Below are positions 1-8,736 of a DNA stretch of 64,000 nt, one piece after another (the first letter of the stretch is position 1; the number at the start of each line of letters is the position of its first letter). Below the pieces are notes generated by a model. That model was not told the DNA's origin and did no database searches. It saw only the letters and a program-made list of their open reading frames with translations. This DNA comes from Sphingobacterium sp. B16(2022) (GTDB lineage: Bacteria; Bacteroidota; Bacteroidia; Sphingobacteriales; Sphingobacteriaceae), in NCBI RefSeq assembly GCF_012030425.1, contig NZ_JAAUVN010000001.1, forward strand, positions 558,001-622,000, given 5' to 3'. A program made the translations under genes and the position numbers.

Positions 1-384
1 TTGGTAAAACAGTTTGAAGCTTATGAACCGGTACCGGGTGTGAAGGTGAATGGCCGTTTTACTTTAGGTGAAAATATAGGTGACTTAGGTGGTTCTTCTG
101 TTGCTTTCGATGCCTTGAAAATGTACCTGAAAGATAAAGGTAACCCAGGTCTGATTGATGGATATACACAAGAACAACGTTTCTTTTTATCGTGGGCTAC
201 GATCTGGAGAACTAAAACAACGGATGAGTTTGTTGTGAACCAAGTGAAGACAGATCCGCATTCGCCAGCTCAATATCGTGCTTTTGCGCCGATCATCAAT
301 TTAGATGGTTTTCATGAGGCATTCGGTACGAAGGAAGGTGATAAATTATTTGTCCCTAAAACGGATAGAATTGTGATCTGGTAG
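1..384 (+). CDS. M13 (neprilysin/PepO) family zinc metallopeptidase, C-terminal fragment
   Basis: This is the last 127 residues of a larger protein whose start lies left of the window; the TTG at base 1 is only the window edge. The fragment has ENIGDLGG at residues 24-31. In M13 peptidases the Glu of this ENxxD motif is the third zinc ligand, and the HExxH pair would lie just upstream, outside the window. The C-terminus ends in VIW, like the conserved hydrophobic end of neprilysins. Family members are secreted or periplasmic oligopeptidases of about 650-700 residues. A strong hairpin terminator follows 36 bases after the stop codon. Family assignment is confident; substrate is unknown. Confidence 0.88.
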   Translation: MVKQFEAYEPVPGVKVNGRFTLGENIGDLGGSSVAFDALKMYLKDKGNPGLIDGYTQEQRFFLSWATIWRTKTTDEFVVNQVKTDPHSPAQYRAFAPIINLDGFHEAFGTKEGDKLFVPKTDRIVIW

Positions 385-420
385 TTCTTATTTGTATAGG
401 AAAGATCGAGATTAAAATAG

Positions 421-455
421 AAAGCCCTTACAGATTCCTGTAAGGGCTTTTCTAT
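421..455. terminator. Bidirectional rho-independent terminator
   Basis: Perfect 13-bp stem (421-433 with 438-450), loop ATTC, followed by TTTTCTATTATTTT on the + strand. The minus strand also runs into a T-rich stretch. It ends the M13 peptidase transcript and can serve ribF from the other side. Confidence 0.85.
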
Positions 456-470
456 TATTTTAGTTAAGAG

Positions 471-505
471 GGCTAGAATTTTTTTGACTTCTGAGTCTTC
501 TAGCC
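471..505 (-). other. Bulged hairpin downstream of ribF
   Basis: GGCTAGAA (471-478) pairs with TTCTAGCC (498-505). Inside it GACT (486-489) pairs with AGTC (494-497) around a TCTG loop, leaving a 7-base bulge. It lies between the ribF stop and the terminator at 421-455. It may be a transcript-end structure; no U-tract follows it directly. Confidence 0.35.
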
Positions 506-531
506 ATCTCACTTATTAGTTAAGTAACTTT

Positions 532-1506
532 TTAAAAAAGTAATGCTCGGATCTGTTTTTCATCTTCCTGGATCTGATCTTTCATTTCCTGTAAGGAGTC
601 AAAACGTTCGTCATGACGGATGAAATGCAGGAATTTTACGCGTAATGTCTTCCCATATATATCATCATTGAAATCAAATAAGCTTATTTCAATGCTTCTG
701 TTCATTCCATCTACTGTTGGTCGGGTACCAATGTAACCCATTCCTTTAGCAATTTTGATTGGCTGTATTTCTACGTATTCGCCTGTGGTAATATTTTGTA
801 AATGATCGAAAATATGAACTTCAACAGCATAGATACCGTATGCAGGAATTAATTTGTGTTGTTCGTGCACCTGCAGGTTGGCAGTCGGAAAACCGATTGT
901 ACGGCCGATTTGGTCCCCGCGGATCACTGTTCCTGTTAATTCAAAAGGATAGCCCAAGTAAAGGTTTGCGGTCTTGATATCGCCGGTAATCAGTGCAAGG
1001 CGTATACGTGTTGACGATACTGCAACGTCGTTGATGTCCTGTTCGGGGATTTGTTCCACCGAGTAGTCAAAAATATCAGCGTACTGTTGCAGATCTTTTA
1101 AGCTTCCACTTCTATCTTTCCCGAAATGATGATCGTATCCGATCACTATTTTCTTTGTGCCGAGTTTTCCGACCAGTACATTGCTGATGTATTCTTCAGG
1201 TGTCTGGTTTGAGAAATCGCGTGAAAACGGTGTGATGATTAAATGGTCGATATCCAATTCAGATAGTCGGCTCACTTTTTCTTCTATATCATTGATAAGA
1301 CGTAAACTGTCATCATCCGGATTGATAATTAATCTAGGGTGAGGGTAGAAGGTTAACAATACGGTCTCACCGTTAATTTTTTTAGCGCATTCTTTTAGAT
1401 GAGTTAATATTTTTTGATGACCGATATGGACACCATCAAATGTACCGATGGTAACAACTGCATTTTCCAATGCTTTAAAATCATCTAAACTTCTATAAAT
1501 TTTCAT
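532..1506 (-). CDS. ribF: Bifunctional riboflavin kinase / FAD synthetase
   Basis: Cytoplasmic enzyme that phosphorylates riboflavin to FMN and adenylates FMN to FAD. The N-terminal nucleotidyltransferase half carries GTFDGVHIGH at residues 21-30, the HxGH-type adenylylation motif. The C-terminal riboflavin kinase half (from about residue 185) carries GDQIGRTIGFPTANL, the flavin- and ATP-binding signature. The length of 324 residues is usual for the fused bacterial enzyme. It is the last gene of a leftward cluster and starts 44 bases after the truB stop, so co-transcription with truB is likely. No frameshift or missing motif was seen. Confidence 0.96.
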   Translation of the reverse strand: MKIYRSLDDFKALENAVVTIGTFDGVHIGHQKILTHLKECAKKINGETVLLTFYPHPRLIINPDDDSLRLINDIEEKVSRLSELDIDHLIITPFSRDFSNQTPEEYISNVLVGKLGTKKIVIGYDHHFGKDRSGSLKDLQQYADIFDYSVEQIPEQDINDVAVSSTRIRLALITGDIKTANLYLGYPFELTGTVIRGDQIGRTIGFPTANLQVHEQHKLIPAYGIYAVEVHIFDHLQNITTGEYVEIQPIKIAKGMGYIGTRPTVDGMNRSIEISLFDFNDDIYGKTLRVKFLHFIRHDERFDSLQEMKDQIQEDEKQIRALLF

Positions 1507-1550
1507 TTAATGAAATATTTTTCGAGAAATTAATCAATAGAAATCAATCG

Positions 1551-2288
1551 TTACAATTGAGGTTCTGTGATACTAATTTCTTTGTGAGCCTTTATTTTTT
1601 GAATTAATTCTTCTAGGTTCCAAGCATTTTCAACTTGGTAATCGCCACTTTTCGTTCTTCTTAGTGAACTTAAATGTGCACCACTGCTAAGCGCTTTTCC
1701 GAAATCGTACGCCAGGGAACGAATATATGTTCCTTTGCTGCATGATACTCTGAAATGAACGACCGGCATTTCTATTTTTTCGATGATAAAGCTGTTAATG
1801 GAGACTTTACGTGTTTTTAACTCGACTGTTTCGCCACGGCGAGCCTTTTCATAAATACGTTCTCCGTTTATCTTGATTGCTGAATGTGCTGGTGGATATT
1901 GGTCGATATCTCCTTCGAAGGTTTTCGCTGCATCGTGGATCATCTGCTCCGAAATATGATCGATCGGAAAGGTTTCATCAACTTCTGTTTCCAGGTCGTA
2001 AGAAGGGGTAGTACCACCTAAGGTGATCGTTCCTGTGTATTCTTTATCTTCAGCTTGATAGCTGTCTATTTTTTTTGTGAATTTACCTGTACATACAATT
2101 AGTAAACCGGTAGCTAGCGGGTCTAATGTACCTGCATGGCCTACTTTTATCTTTAATGGTTTAATGGAGTTACGAATTTTCCCCACCACATCAAAGCTAG
2201 TCCAGGTCAGTGGCTTATCTATCAGTAACATTTGTCCTTCGGCAAATGAAAATACCTTTTCTATTTGATCTTTCTCGTTATTTTCCAT
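1551..2288 (-). CDS. truB: tRNA pseudouridine(55) synthase TruB
   Basis: Converts U55 in the T-loop of tRNAs to pseudouridine. The sequence shows LLIDKPLTWTSFDVV near residues 21-35 and KVGHAGTLDPLATGLL, with the catalytic aspartate at residue 56. Further on, KGTYIRSLAYDFG matches the conserved KxxY motif. At 245 residues it is a short TruB without an extended C-terminal PUA domain, as is common in this phylum. It lies between uppP (163 bases upstream) and ribF. An exact TAnnTTTG element at 2393-2400 suggests its own promoter in addition to any read-through from uppP. Confidence 0.96.
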   Translation of the reverse strand: MENNEKDQIEKVFSFAEGQMLLIDKPLTWTSFDVVGKIRNSIKPLKIKVGHAGTLDPLATGLLIVCTGKFTKKIDSYQAEDKEYTGTITLGGTTPSYDLETEVDETFPIDHISEQMIHDAAKTFEGDIDQYPPAHSAIKINGERIYEKARRGETVELKTRKVSINSFIIEKIEMPVVHFRVSCSKGTYIRSLAYDFGKALSSGAHLSSLRRTKSGDYQVENAWNLEELIQKIKAHKEISITEPQL

Positions 2289-2392
2289 TCATTAGTTCAA
2301 TTGCACTAGATCATTGATTTTGTTTTATTTGCTGAATCTCGTTAAACGAAGATTTTAGTAAAACAAAGTCAAGCTGATTTTGTATTTTTTTG

Positions 2393-2400
2393 CAAAGGTA
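2393..2400 (-). promoter_or_regulatory. Bacteroidota -7 promoter element before truB
   Basis: The minus strand reads TACCTTTG, an exact match to TAnnTTTG, 105 bases upstream of the truB start. No clear -33 TTTG is seen. It implies that truB-ribF can be transcribed separately from uppP. Confidence 0.5.
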
Positions 2401-2451
2401 CTCATATTATTTTTCACCATAGCGGGTAAAAGTAAGCGTAGCGTCAAAGTA

Positions 2452-3267
2452 TTAGTTATTCCAGAAGAATACTAATAAAGCAATACCAATAATAATGCGG
2501 TACCAGCCCCAGAATTTAAATCCGTATTTCGTTAAGACGGTAATAAATGATTTAACTGCGATCATAGCGACTATAAATGCGACAACATTGCCGACAATAA
2601 AGACGATGATATTTTCATTGCTGGCAAATATCATCTCATAACCTTTCTGCGCATGTGCTGTTCCTTCGCCCCATGTTTTTACAAATACGGAGTAAACTGT
2701 TACAGCAAGCATAGTCGGAACTGCTAAGAAGAATGAAAATTCTGCTGCTGCTCTACGGTCTAATCCTTGCGTCAAACCACCGATAATAGATGCTGCTGAA
2801 CGGGAAGTACCTGGCATCATGGCTAGACATTGCCAAAAACCTATAATTAATGCTTTCTTAATCGGAATCTCTTTTTCATCTAAGATGGTTGGATTCTTGA
2901 ACCATTTGTCAACAAATAGCAGGACAACACCACCTAATACCAAGACGGTTGAAATAGCGATTTGATTGCCTAATACGGCTTCGATTTTATCGTCCAGTAG
3001 TTTTCCTAAAACCAGTGCCGGAATAACAGCAATAGCTAGTTTGTAATACAGCTGGATATTTTTGATGTCGAAAAATTTCTTCCAGTAGAGAACTACGATG
3101 GACAGGATGGCGCCAAATTGGATAGACACCTGGAACATTTTGAGGTATTCACTTTCCTGCATACCCATTAAGGCTGCAGTAAAGCCCATATGGGCTGTAG
3201 ATGAAATCGGAAGATACTCAGTTAATCCTTCTACAATCGCTAGAAGGATGGCTTCAAATAAGGACAT
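2452..3267 (-). CDS. uppP: Undecaprenyl-diphosphate phosphatase UppP (BacA)
   Basis: Polytopic inner-membrane enzyme that removes one phosphate from undecaprenyl diphosphate so that the lipid carrier can be reused for cell-wall and surface-glycan synthesis. The first signature, EGLTEYLPISSTAHM, lies at residues 13-27 and the second, PGTSRSAASIIGG, further on; both line the active site. The 271 residues with about eight hydrophobic segments fit the family. It follows the DUF3098 gene by 15 bases and is probably in the ftsX transcript. Overproduction of this family gives bacitracin resistance in other bacteria; nothing here suggests amplification. Confidence 0.96.
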   Translation of the reverse strand: MSLFEAILLAIVEGLTEYLPISSTAHMGFTAALMGMQESEYLKMFQVSIQFGAILSIVVLYWKKFFDIKNIQLYYKLAIAVIPALVLGKLLDDKIEAVLGNQIAISTVLVLGGVVLLFVDKWFKNPTILDEKEIPIKKALIIGFWQCLAMMPGTSRSAASIIGGLTQGLDRRAAAEFSFFLAVPTMLAVTVYSVFVKTWGEGTAHAQKGYEMIFASNENIIVFIVGNVVAFIVAMIAVKSFITVLTKYGFKFWGWYRIIIGIALLVFFWNN

Positions 3268-3282
3268 AGTGTAATTCTACTT

Positions 3283-3513
3283 TTATTTAGATTTTGGTTT
3301 GTAAAGAATGGCTACAAAACCCAATGCAAAACCAAGTACTATGACGATGGGAGCTAACGTGATTTTAGTAAAACTATAGATATCTGTATTACCGCTCATA
3401 AGCAGGAAACCGATGATAACGATAATGATACTAACAATAAATAATTGATAATTCAATTTTCCGAAAACAAAAGCACCTTTGTTTGTCGTTTCAGATTTTT
3501 TGATTTGAGCCAT
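3283..3513 (-). CDS. DUF3098 family small membrane protein
   Basis: A 76-residue protein with a short charged N-terminus and two hydrophobic segments (about residues 23-42 and 49-70), the second ending in YKPKSK. The pattern IGFLLMSGN between the helices is typical of DUF3098, a family without assigned function. It sits between ftsX (stop 2 bases upstream) and uppP (15 bases downstream), an arrangement I recognise from many Bacteroidota. Tight packing with a divisome gene and a lipid-carrier recycling gene suggests an envelope or division role, but this is inference only. Confidence 0.82.
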   Translation of the reverse strand: MAQIKKSETTNKGAFVFGKLNYQLFIVSIIIVIIGFLLMSGNTDIYSFTKITLAPIVIVLGFALGFVAILYKPKSK

Positions 3514-3515
3514 TT

Positions 3516-4394
3516 TTAACTGTATAAATCGTTAGATTTTGCTTTTAAATATTTGGTTACGGCAAAGTATGTACTTAAGCCAGAAATTAGAATTCCGATT
3601 GCGATGACCACGATAAAGATCGCGGCAAATTCGTACCAGTTTCTTAAAAATACCAGTTCTGGAATCTGCTGCTGTGCAAACTTCAGTGTGAATATTAATA
3701 ATAGGATGGCGATAAGCGAGCCCAATAGTCCATGAATAATACCGTAGGTGATGAATGGTTTACGGATGAAGTTTTTGGTTGCTCCTATTAATTGCATGCT
3801 TTTGATCAGGAACCGCTGTGAATAGATCGCCAGACGGATGGTATTGTTGATGAGGGCTACTGCTATCACTAATAAGATCGCGGCAAACGCCAATACTACA
3901 ATACTGATAATACGTACATTTTTATTGACCATATCGATAAGCGATTCTTGGTAAACCACTTCTTTGATTCGGGTGTTGCGTGATATTTTGTCTATAAAGG
4001 TTTTGATACTATCCGAATTGGCGTAATCTTCTTTCATGTATACGTCAATAGAAGGAAGCAGTGGGTTGTGGCCTAAGTACTGTACAAAGTCTTCGCCTAA
4101 ATCTTCTTTCAATGATTTTGCAGCTAGTTCTTTGCTAATATATTCTGTACGTAGGACATACTTATCTTTTTCTAGATCCTTTTGCAGTGAAAGTACATCT
4201 CCTTCATTGGTGCCATCGTTAACGATGACATTGAGTACGATGTTTTCTTTTACGTATTTCGATAGATTCTTTGCGTGAACAAGTAATAAACCTAGCAATC
4301 CAGTCACTAAAAGGACTAGAGCTATACTGATAACAGTAGAGACGTAAACTGATTTTGTCTTTCTTTTTTGCGTGCTTGATTCGTATTCTGACAT
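3516..4394 (-). CDS. ftsX: Cell division ABC transporter permease-like protein FtsX
   Basis: Integral inner-membrane partner of the ATPase FtsE; FtsEX controls peptidoglycan hydrolases at the division site. The protein has one N-terminal membrane helix (about 17-40), a periplasmic domain of about 130 residues and three C-terminal helices, the FtsX topology. The ATG at 4394 is preferred over an in-frame TTG at 4403, because a -7-like element at 4418-4425 would put the transcript start just upstream. ftsE is not in the neighbourhood. First gene of the leftward cluster ftsX-DUF3098-uppP. Confidence 0.93.
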   Translation of the reverse strand: MSEYESSTQKRKTKSVYVSTVISIALVLLVTGLLGLLLVHAKNLSKYVKENIVLNVIVNDGTNEGDVLSLQKDLEKDKYVLRTEYISKELAAKSLKEDLGEDFVQYLGHNPLLPSIDVYMKEDYANSDSIKTFIDKISRNTRIKEVVYQESLIDMVNKNVRIISIVVLAFAAILLVIAVALINNTIRLAIYSQRFLIKSMQLIGATKNFIRKPFITYGIIHGLLGSLIAILLLIFTLKFAQQQIPELVFLRNWYEFAAIFIVVIAIGILISGLSTYFAVTKYLKAKSNDLYS

Positions 4395-4417
4395 AATAAG
4401 CAATAAAAATTTATTTG

Positions 4418-4425
4418 CGAAAGTA
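4418..4425 (-). promoter_or_regulatory. -7-like element before ftsX
   Basis: The minus strand reads TACTTTCG, matching TAnnTTTG with T to C at the seventh position. It lies 24 bases upstream of the ATG and gives a plausible short leader. The same TTCG variant recurs before leuS, gyrA and trpS. Confidence 0.4.
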
Positions 4426-4574
4426 ATGATTTGAGGGGATTTATTCGAATTATTCTTGTAATAACTTTCTTGCGGAAGTATGAAAATTCGCTATATCCTT
4501 TGTAATTAACTTTTCAATACTATCATTTATTGTTTAAACTACAAAACTTTTCTTACAATTCGCTATTAAAATCG

Positions 4575-4582
4575 TAATTTCG
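4575..4582 (+). promoter_or_regulatory. -7-like element before leuS
   Basis: TAATTTCG, 30 bases upstream of the leuS ATG, is one base from TAnnTTTG. The -33 region is T-rich but has no clear TTTG at the expected spacing. Confidence 0.4.
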
Positions 4583-4611
4583 CAAGTCTTACAAAATTCC
4601 TCAATACAAAA

Positions 4612-7395
4612 ATGGAGTACAATCACAAATCGTTAGAAAAAAAGTGGCAAAAATTTTGGGCCGATCATGAAACATTCAAATCTGCGGATACACATGAAAA
4701 ACCGAAATATTATGTTTTAGACATGTTTCCTTATCCTTCTGGAGCTGGACTGCACGTCGGTCATCCACTTGGTTATATCGCTTCGGATATTTTTTCAAGA
4801 TATAAACGTTTAAAAGGTTTTAATGTTTTGCATCCTATGGGATATGATTCGTTCGGTTTACCTGCTGAGCAGTATGCCATTCAGACGGGACAACATCCAG
4901 CGATTACGACTGAGGCAAATATAAACCGTTACCGTGAACAATTGGATAACATTGGTTTTTCTTTTGATTGGAGCAGAGAGGTACGTACTTCCGAGCCTTC
5001 TTACTATAAGTGGTCGCAATGGATTTTCATGCAACTGTTCAATTCTTGGTATAACAATGATTCGGATAAAGCAGAGTTAATCGATACTTTAATTAGTCGT
5101 TTTGAAAAAACTGGCTCAGAGAGAATTAATGCTGTTTCTGATGATGATGTATTAACATTTACAGGAGCGGAATGGCTTGCCTTTGACGAAGAAAAACAAC
5201 AGCGTGAGTTGTTGAAATACCGTATTGCGTACTTACGTGAAAGTACCGTGAACTGGTGCGCAGCATTAGGGACAGTGCTGGCGAATGACGAGGTGATCAA
5301 TGGTTTTTCTGAGCGTGGGGGGCATCCGGTGGAGCAGAAGAAAATGATGCAATGGTCGATGCGTATCACTGCCTATGCTGACCGTATGTTGCGTGGTCTG
5401 GAGCTTGTGGACTGGCCAGAGCCTTTGGTGGAGATGCAACGTAATTGGATCGGTAAATCTGTGGGTGCATTAGTGAAATTTCCAGTTCCACAGCTGGAGA
5501 CGTATATTGAAGTATTCACCACCCGTGTCGATACAATATTTGGTGTTTCATTTGTGGTATTGGCTCCGGAGCATGAATTGGTTTCAAAATTAACGACTGC
5601 TGATCAGCAGGCTGCAGTTACTGCATATATTGATAAAACAAGTAAAAAATCGGAACTGGACCGAATGTCTGATACAAAAACGGTGTCGGGTGCGTTTATA
5701 GGTTCATATGCCAAACACCCGATTACGGGAGAGGATGTTGCGATCTGGATTGCTGATTATGTATTGGCGAGTTACGGTACAGGTGCTGTAATGGCTGTTC
5801 CTTCGGGCGATCAACGTGATTATCTGTTCGCAAAGCATTTTGATCTACCGATCGTCAAGATTTCTGACTCGCAGCAGATTGAAGAGGAAGCGGATGGAAA
5901 TAAGGATGGTAAATATATCAACTCTGATTTTATGAACGGCTTGAACTACCAGGAAGGTGTGGCTGCTGTAATTGCAAAGTTGGAAGAATTACAATTAGGA
6001 AAAGCTAAAATTAACTACCGGATGCGTGATGCGATCTTTGGTCGCCAGCGTTACTGGGGTGAACCGGTTCCGGTTTATTTCAAAAATGGATTGCCTTACT
6101 TAATAAAGGAAGAAGAGCTTCCTTTGTTATTGCCTGAGGTGGACAAATACTTACCTACTGAAACAGGTGAACCACCTTTGGGACGTGCGGAAAACTGGAA
6201 ATACGAAGATCAGTACGAGTATGAATTGAGTACAATGCCAGGATGGGCCGGATCTTCTTGGTACTGGTTCCGTTATATGGATCCTCAGAACACAGAAGCT
6301 TTTGCTTCGAAAGAAGCGGTAGATTACTGGAAAGCTGTTGATTTATATATCGGTGGTTCTGAGCATGCTACAGGTCACTTGCTATACTCACGCTTCTGGA
6401 ATAAATTTTTGAAAGATTTAGGTTTCCACAATGAGGAAGAGCCTTTCAAAAAACTGATCAATCAAGGGATGATCCAGGGACGTTCTAATTTTGTATACCG
6501 CTTATTAGGCGATGAAGGAAAAGCAACAGATACGTATGTTTCTTATGGTTTGAAAGATCAGTACAACACGATTCCATTACACGTAGATGTTAATATTGTG
6601 GTTAACGATGTGCTGAATCTGGAGAAATTTAAAGCGTCGAGACCAGATTATGCCGCTGCTGAATTTATTTTGGAAGACGGTAAATATGTCTGCGGAACGG
6701 AAGTGGAGAAAATGTCTAAATCAAAGTTCAATGTTGTCAATCCTGATGATATTATCGAAGCTTATGGTGCAGATACACTACGTTTGTATGAAATGTTTTT
6801 GGGTCCGTTGGAACAGGCAAAACCTTGGAATACGAATGGTATTGAAGGTGTTTACAAATTCTTAAAGAAAGTATGGCGTTTGTTCCATGATGCTGAAGGT
6901 AACTTTAATGTATCGGATGTGGAACCTACAAAAGCGGAATATAAAGCTTTGCATAAGATTATAAAAAAGGCGGAGGATGATATTGAACGTTTTTCATTCA
7001 ATACGTCGGTTTCAGCTTTTATGATCTGTGTGAATGAGCTTACTGATCTTAAATGTAATAAACGTGCTATTTTAGAACAGCTGGTTGTTGTACTTCAGCC
7101 TTATGCACCGCATATTTCGGAAGAGCTGTGGTCGTTATTGGGTAAAGAAGCTGGATCGATCTCGTATGCGACTTATCCGACATTTATTGCTGATTATTTA
7201 GTGGAATCGGAATTTGCATATCCGGTATCGATAAACGGTAAGATGAAAATGAACTTATTGTTGGCATTGGATCTAGACGCAAAAGCTGTTGAAGAAGTTG
7301 TTCTGGCCAATGAAGATGTACAGCGCTATATGGACGGTAAAGCATTGAAAAAGCTTATTTTTGTTAAAGGGAAGATTATCAATATTGTAGTTTAA
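4612..7395 (+). CDS. leuS: Leucyl-tRNA synthetase
   Basis: Class I aminoacyl-tRNA synthetase that charges tRNA-Leu and edits mischarged products. The HIGH motif appears as HVGH at residues 48-51 and the KMSKS loop at 700-704. The editing domain is intact, with [15 protein letters not shown] in its usual place after residue 390. The zinc-binding region is partly degenerate: [16 protein letters not shown] keeps one Cys, but the usual later Cys is replaced in SERGGHPVE. The length of 927 residues is longer than the E. coli enzyme (860) because of an insertion after about residue 145 and one before KMSKS. It is a single gene, divergent from ftsX, ending in a strong terminator. Confidence 0.98.
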   Translation: MEYNHKSLEKKWQKFWADHETFKSADTHEKPKYYVLDMFPYPSGAGLHVGHPLGYIASDIFSRYKRLKGFNVLHPMGYDSFGLPAEQYAIQTGQHPAITTEANINRYREQLDNIGFSFDWSREVRTSEPSYYKWSQWIFMQLFNSWYNNDSDKAELIDTLISRFEKTGSERINAVSDDDVLTFTGAEWLAFDEEKQQRELLKYRIAYLRESTVNWCAALGTVLANDEVINGFSERGGHPVEQKKMMQWSMRITAYADRMLRGLELVDWPEPLVEMQRNWIGKSVGALVKFPVPQLETYIEVFTTRVDTIFGVSFVVLAPEHELVSKLTTADQQAAVTAYIDKTSKKSELDRMSDTKTVSGAFIGSYAKHPITGEDVAIWIADYVLASYGTGAVMAVPSGDQRDYLFAKHFDLPIVKISDSQQIEEEADGNKDGKYINSDFMNGLNYQEGVAAVIAKLEELQLGKAKINYRMRDAIFGRQRYWGEPVPVYFKNGLPYLIKEEELPLLLPEVDKYLPTETGEPPLGRAENWKYEDQYEYELSTMPGWAGSSWYWFRYMDPQNTEAFASKEAVDYWKAVDLYIGGSEHATGHLLYSRFWNKFLKDLGFHNEEEPFKKLINQGMIQGRSNFVYRLLGDEGKATDTYVSYGLKDQYNTIPLHVDVNIVVNDVLNLEKFKASRPDYAAAEFILEDGKYVCGTEVEKMSKSKFNVVNPDDIIEAYGADTLRLYEMFLGPLEQAKPWNTNGIEGVYKFLKKVWRLFHDAEGNFNVSDVEPTKAEYKALHKIIKKAEDDIERFSFNTSVSAFMICVNELTDLKCNKRAILEQLVVVLQPYAPHISEELWSLLGKEAGSISYATYPTFIADYLVESEFAYPVSINGKMKMNLLLALDLDAKAVEEVVLANEDVQRYMDGKALKKLIFVKGKIINIVV

Positions 7396-7420
7396 TCTAA
7401 AAACGCTATAATCATATAAA

Positions 7421-7455
7421 AAATGCGCTTTTGATTTATTCAAAAGCGCATTTTT
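7421..7455. terminator. Bidirectional terminator after leuS
   Basis: Perfect 13-bp stem (7421-7433 with 7441-7453), 7-base loop, flanked by T-rich sequence on both strands. It separates leuS from the convergent GNAT gene. Confidence 0.85.
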
Positions 7456-7630
7456 ATGTTTTATACTATTGTTCCTTTATCGTTTATGATCGCTGAATTT
7501 TTATTCTGGCTCTTGCTCTTACACTGCCAGATTCGGTTATCAAGGTATAGGCACTTTTCGCATTTGATTACTTTCAGTTCGATATTTCTAACTTTATAAC
7601 CAGAACTGTCTTGAAACCTGAAAGCAGGTT

Positions 7631-7912
7631 TTAAAACAATACATCTTGAAATGCTTCAGTTTTATCAAATACAGATTTTGCAAAAGGGCAAAGGGGCATG
7701 ATCTTCGCATTTTTTTTGCGGGCATAATCAACTGCTTCGAGTACCATCTTTTTGCCGACACCATTGCCGTTAAATTCCGGGTGTACTTCGGTATGATCAA
7801 TAATGAATTTGTCTTCTCCAGCCCAGGTATATTCCATCAAACCAGCTTCTTTACCATCGATTTCTGCGATTATTTGACCCTTCTTTTCGTTTTCAATGTT
7901 TTTTATAGTCAT
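7631..7912 (-). CDS. Small GNAT-like N-acetyltransferase (YjdJ/Gtn type)
   Basis: A 93-residue protein of the minimal GNAT class. It has EIDGKEAGLMEYTW in the first beta strands and the acetyl-CoA-binding stretch NGNGVGKKMVLEAVDYAR around residues 48-66, followed by IMPLCPFAKSVFDKT. Homologues of this size act as single-domain acetyltransferases on unknown small substrates. It stands alone, with 58 bases separating it from the unrelated operon upstream. The 175 bases between its stop and the leuS terminator hold only a short dyad (7614-7631) and no gene I can support. Confidence 0.85.
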   Translation of the reverse strand: MTIKNIENEKKGQIIAEIDGKEAGLMEYTWAGEDKFIIDHTEVHPEFNGNGVGKKMVLEAVDYARKKNAKIMPLCPFAKSVFDKTEAFQDVLF

Positions 7913-7970
7913 CTCTTTTTAATTTAATAAACAGCTAATTTCTGCCTTTGGTTTTTTAAAAATAAGATTT

Positions 7971-8735
7971 TTATAACAAATTTTTTTCATTTAAATATTT
8001 CCAATAACGTTTTGGTAGACTCTGAACATGTAGTTTTGTGTTTTTTCGTTCCTTGATATTGACTGATTCAAAGTAGTTTTTCCAGAGATCACTGTAGCGT
8101 GATTCTTCTTCGTCTAAGTGAATTTCGATTTGATTTTTAGCTAAAGTATCGCTGAATTTAACTTCTGTTACTTCCATTAAATCATAGTAGATACCATATT
8201 TTCGCTTCAGATCATAGATAAGCCATTTTTGGTCTGCATAGCGTTCTTTGAAAAACTTCACAATTAGCGGTAGGACATTAAAATCAGGTTCTAGATTAGC
8301 AAAATATAAACCATCTTTCATTTTTTGAAACCTGACAAATGCTTTTACCCGGTGTCTTTCTCTGGAAACAGAGCGAACAATTTTTTTTATCTGTAAGATA
8401 TCGTCATGGCCATAGTTTTGATTGGCTTTGGATTCTGATCTAAAATAGTAAATAATACTTCGCAATATCAAAAGTTCTCGATCTTTGATTTCTGAAAGAT
8501 GGACATAATAAAGTTCTTGGATCCCCTGAAGACCTATTTTTTTTTCAAGACCGAGGAGTACGCGTCTGGCTTTTTCATTATCTGTGCTGATCAATTCTGG
8601 AGCAGTAAAGAGGCCCGTTTGGCTAGATGAAGCATGTTGCTGTATAGCGCCGACCTGCCATTTGTACTCAAAGGAGCAAAAGACACATGTCATTAGTCCT
8701 GACCAGGTACCATCGTAGTTCAGCGTTTTTAACAT
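7971..8735 (-). CDS. TIGR03915/DUF4130 family putative DNA metabolism protein
   Basis: A 254-residue cytoplasmic protein of the family called putative DNA metabolism protein (DUF4130), thought to be related to uracil-DNA glycosylases. Recognisable stretches are the N-terminal YDGTWSGLMTCVFCSFEY, the central VRSVSRERHRVKAFVRFQK and YANLEPDFNVLPLIVKFFKE-like segments (family consensus: F.R.g...ya.i.P..nvlplia..F..R). The start codon follows the stop of the radical SAM gene by one base, so the two are surely co-transcribed and probably translationally coupled. The biochemical activity is not known; a role in base repair or modification is inferred from the partner. Confidence 0.9.
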   Translation of the reverse strand: MLKTLNYDGTWSGLMTCVFCSFEYKWQVGAIQQHASSSQTGLFTAPELISTDNEKARRVLLGLEKKIGLQGIQELYYVHLSEIKDRELLILRSIIYYFRSESKANQNYGHDDILQIKKIVRSVSRERHRVKAFVRFQKMKDGLYFANLEPDFNVLPLIVKFFKERYADQKWLIYDLKRKYGIYYDLMEVTEVKFSDTLAKNQIEIHLDEEESRYSDLWKNYFESVNIKERKNTKLHVQSLPKRYWKYLNEKNLL

Positions 8736-8736
8736 C

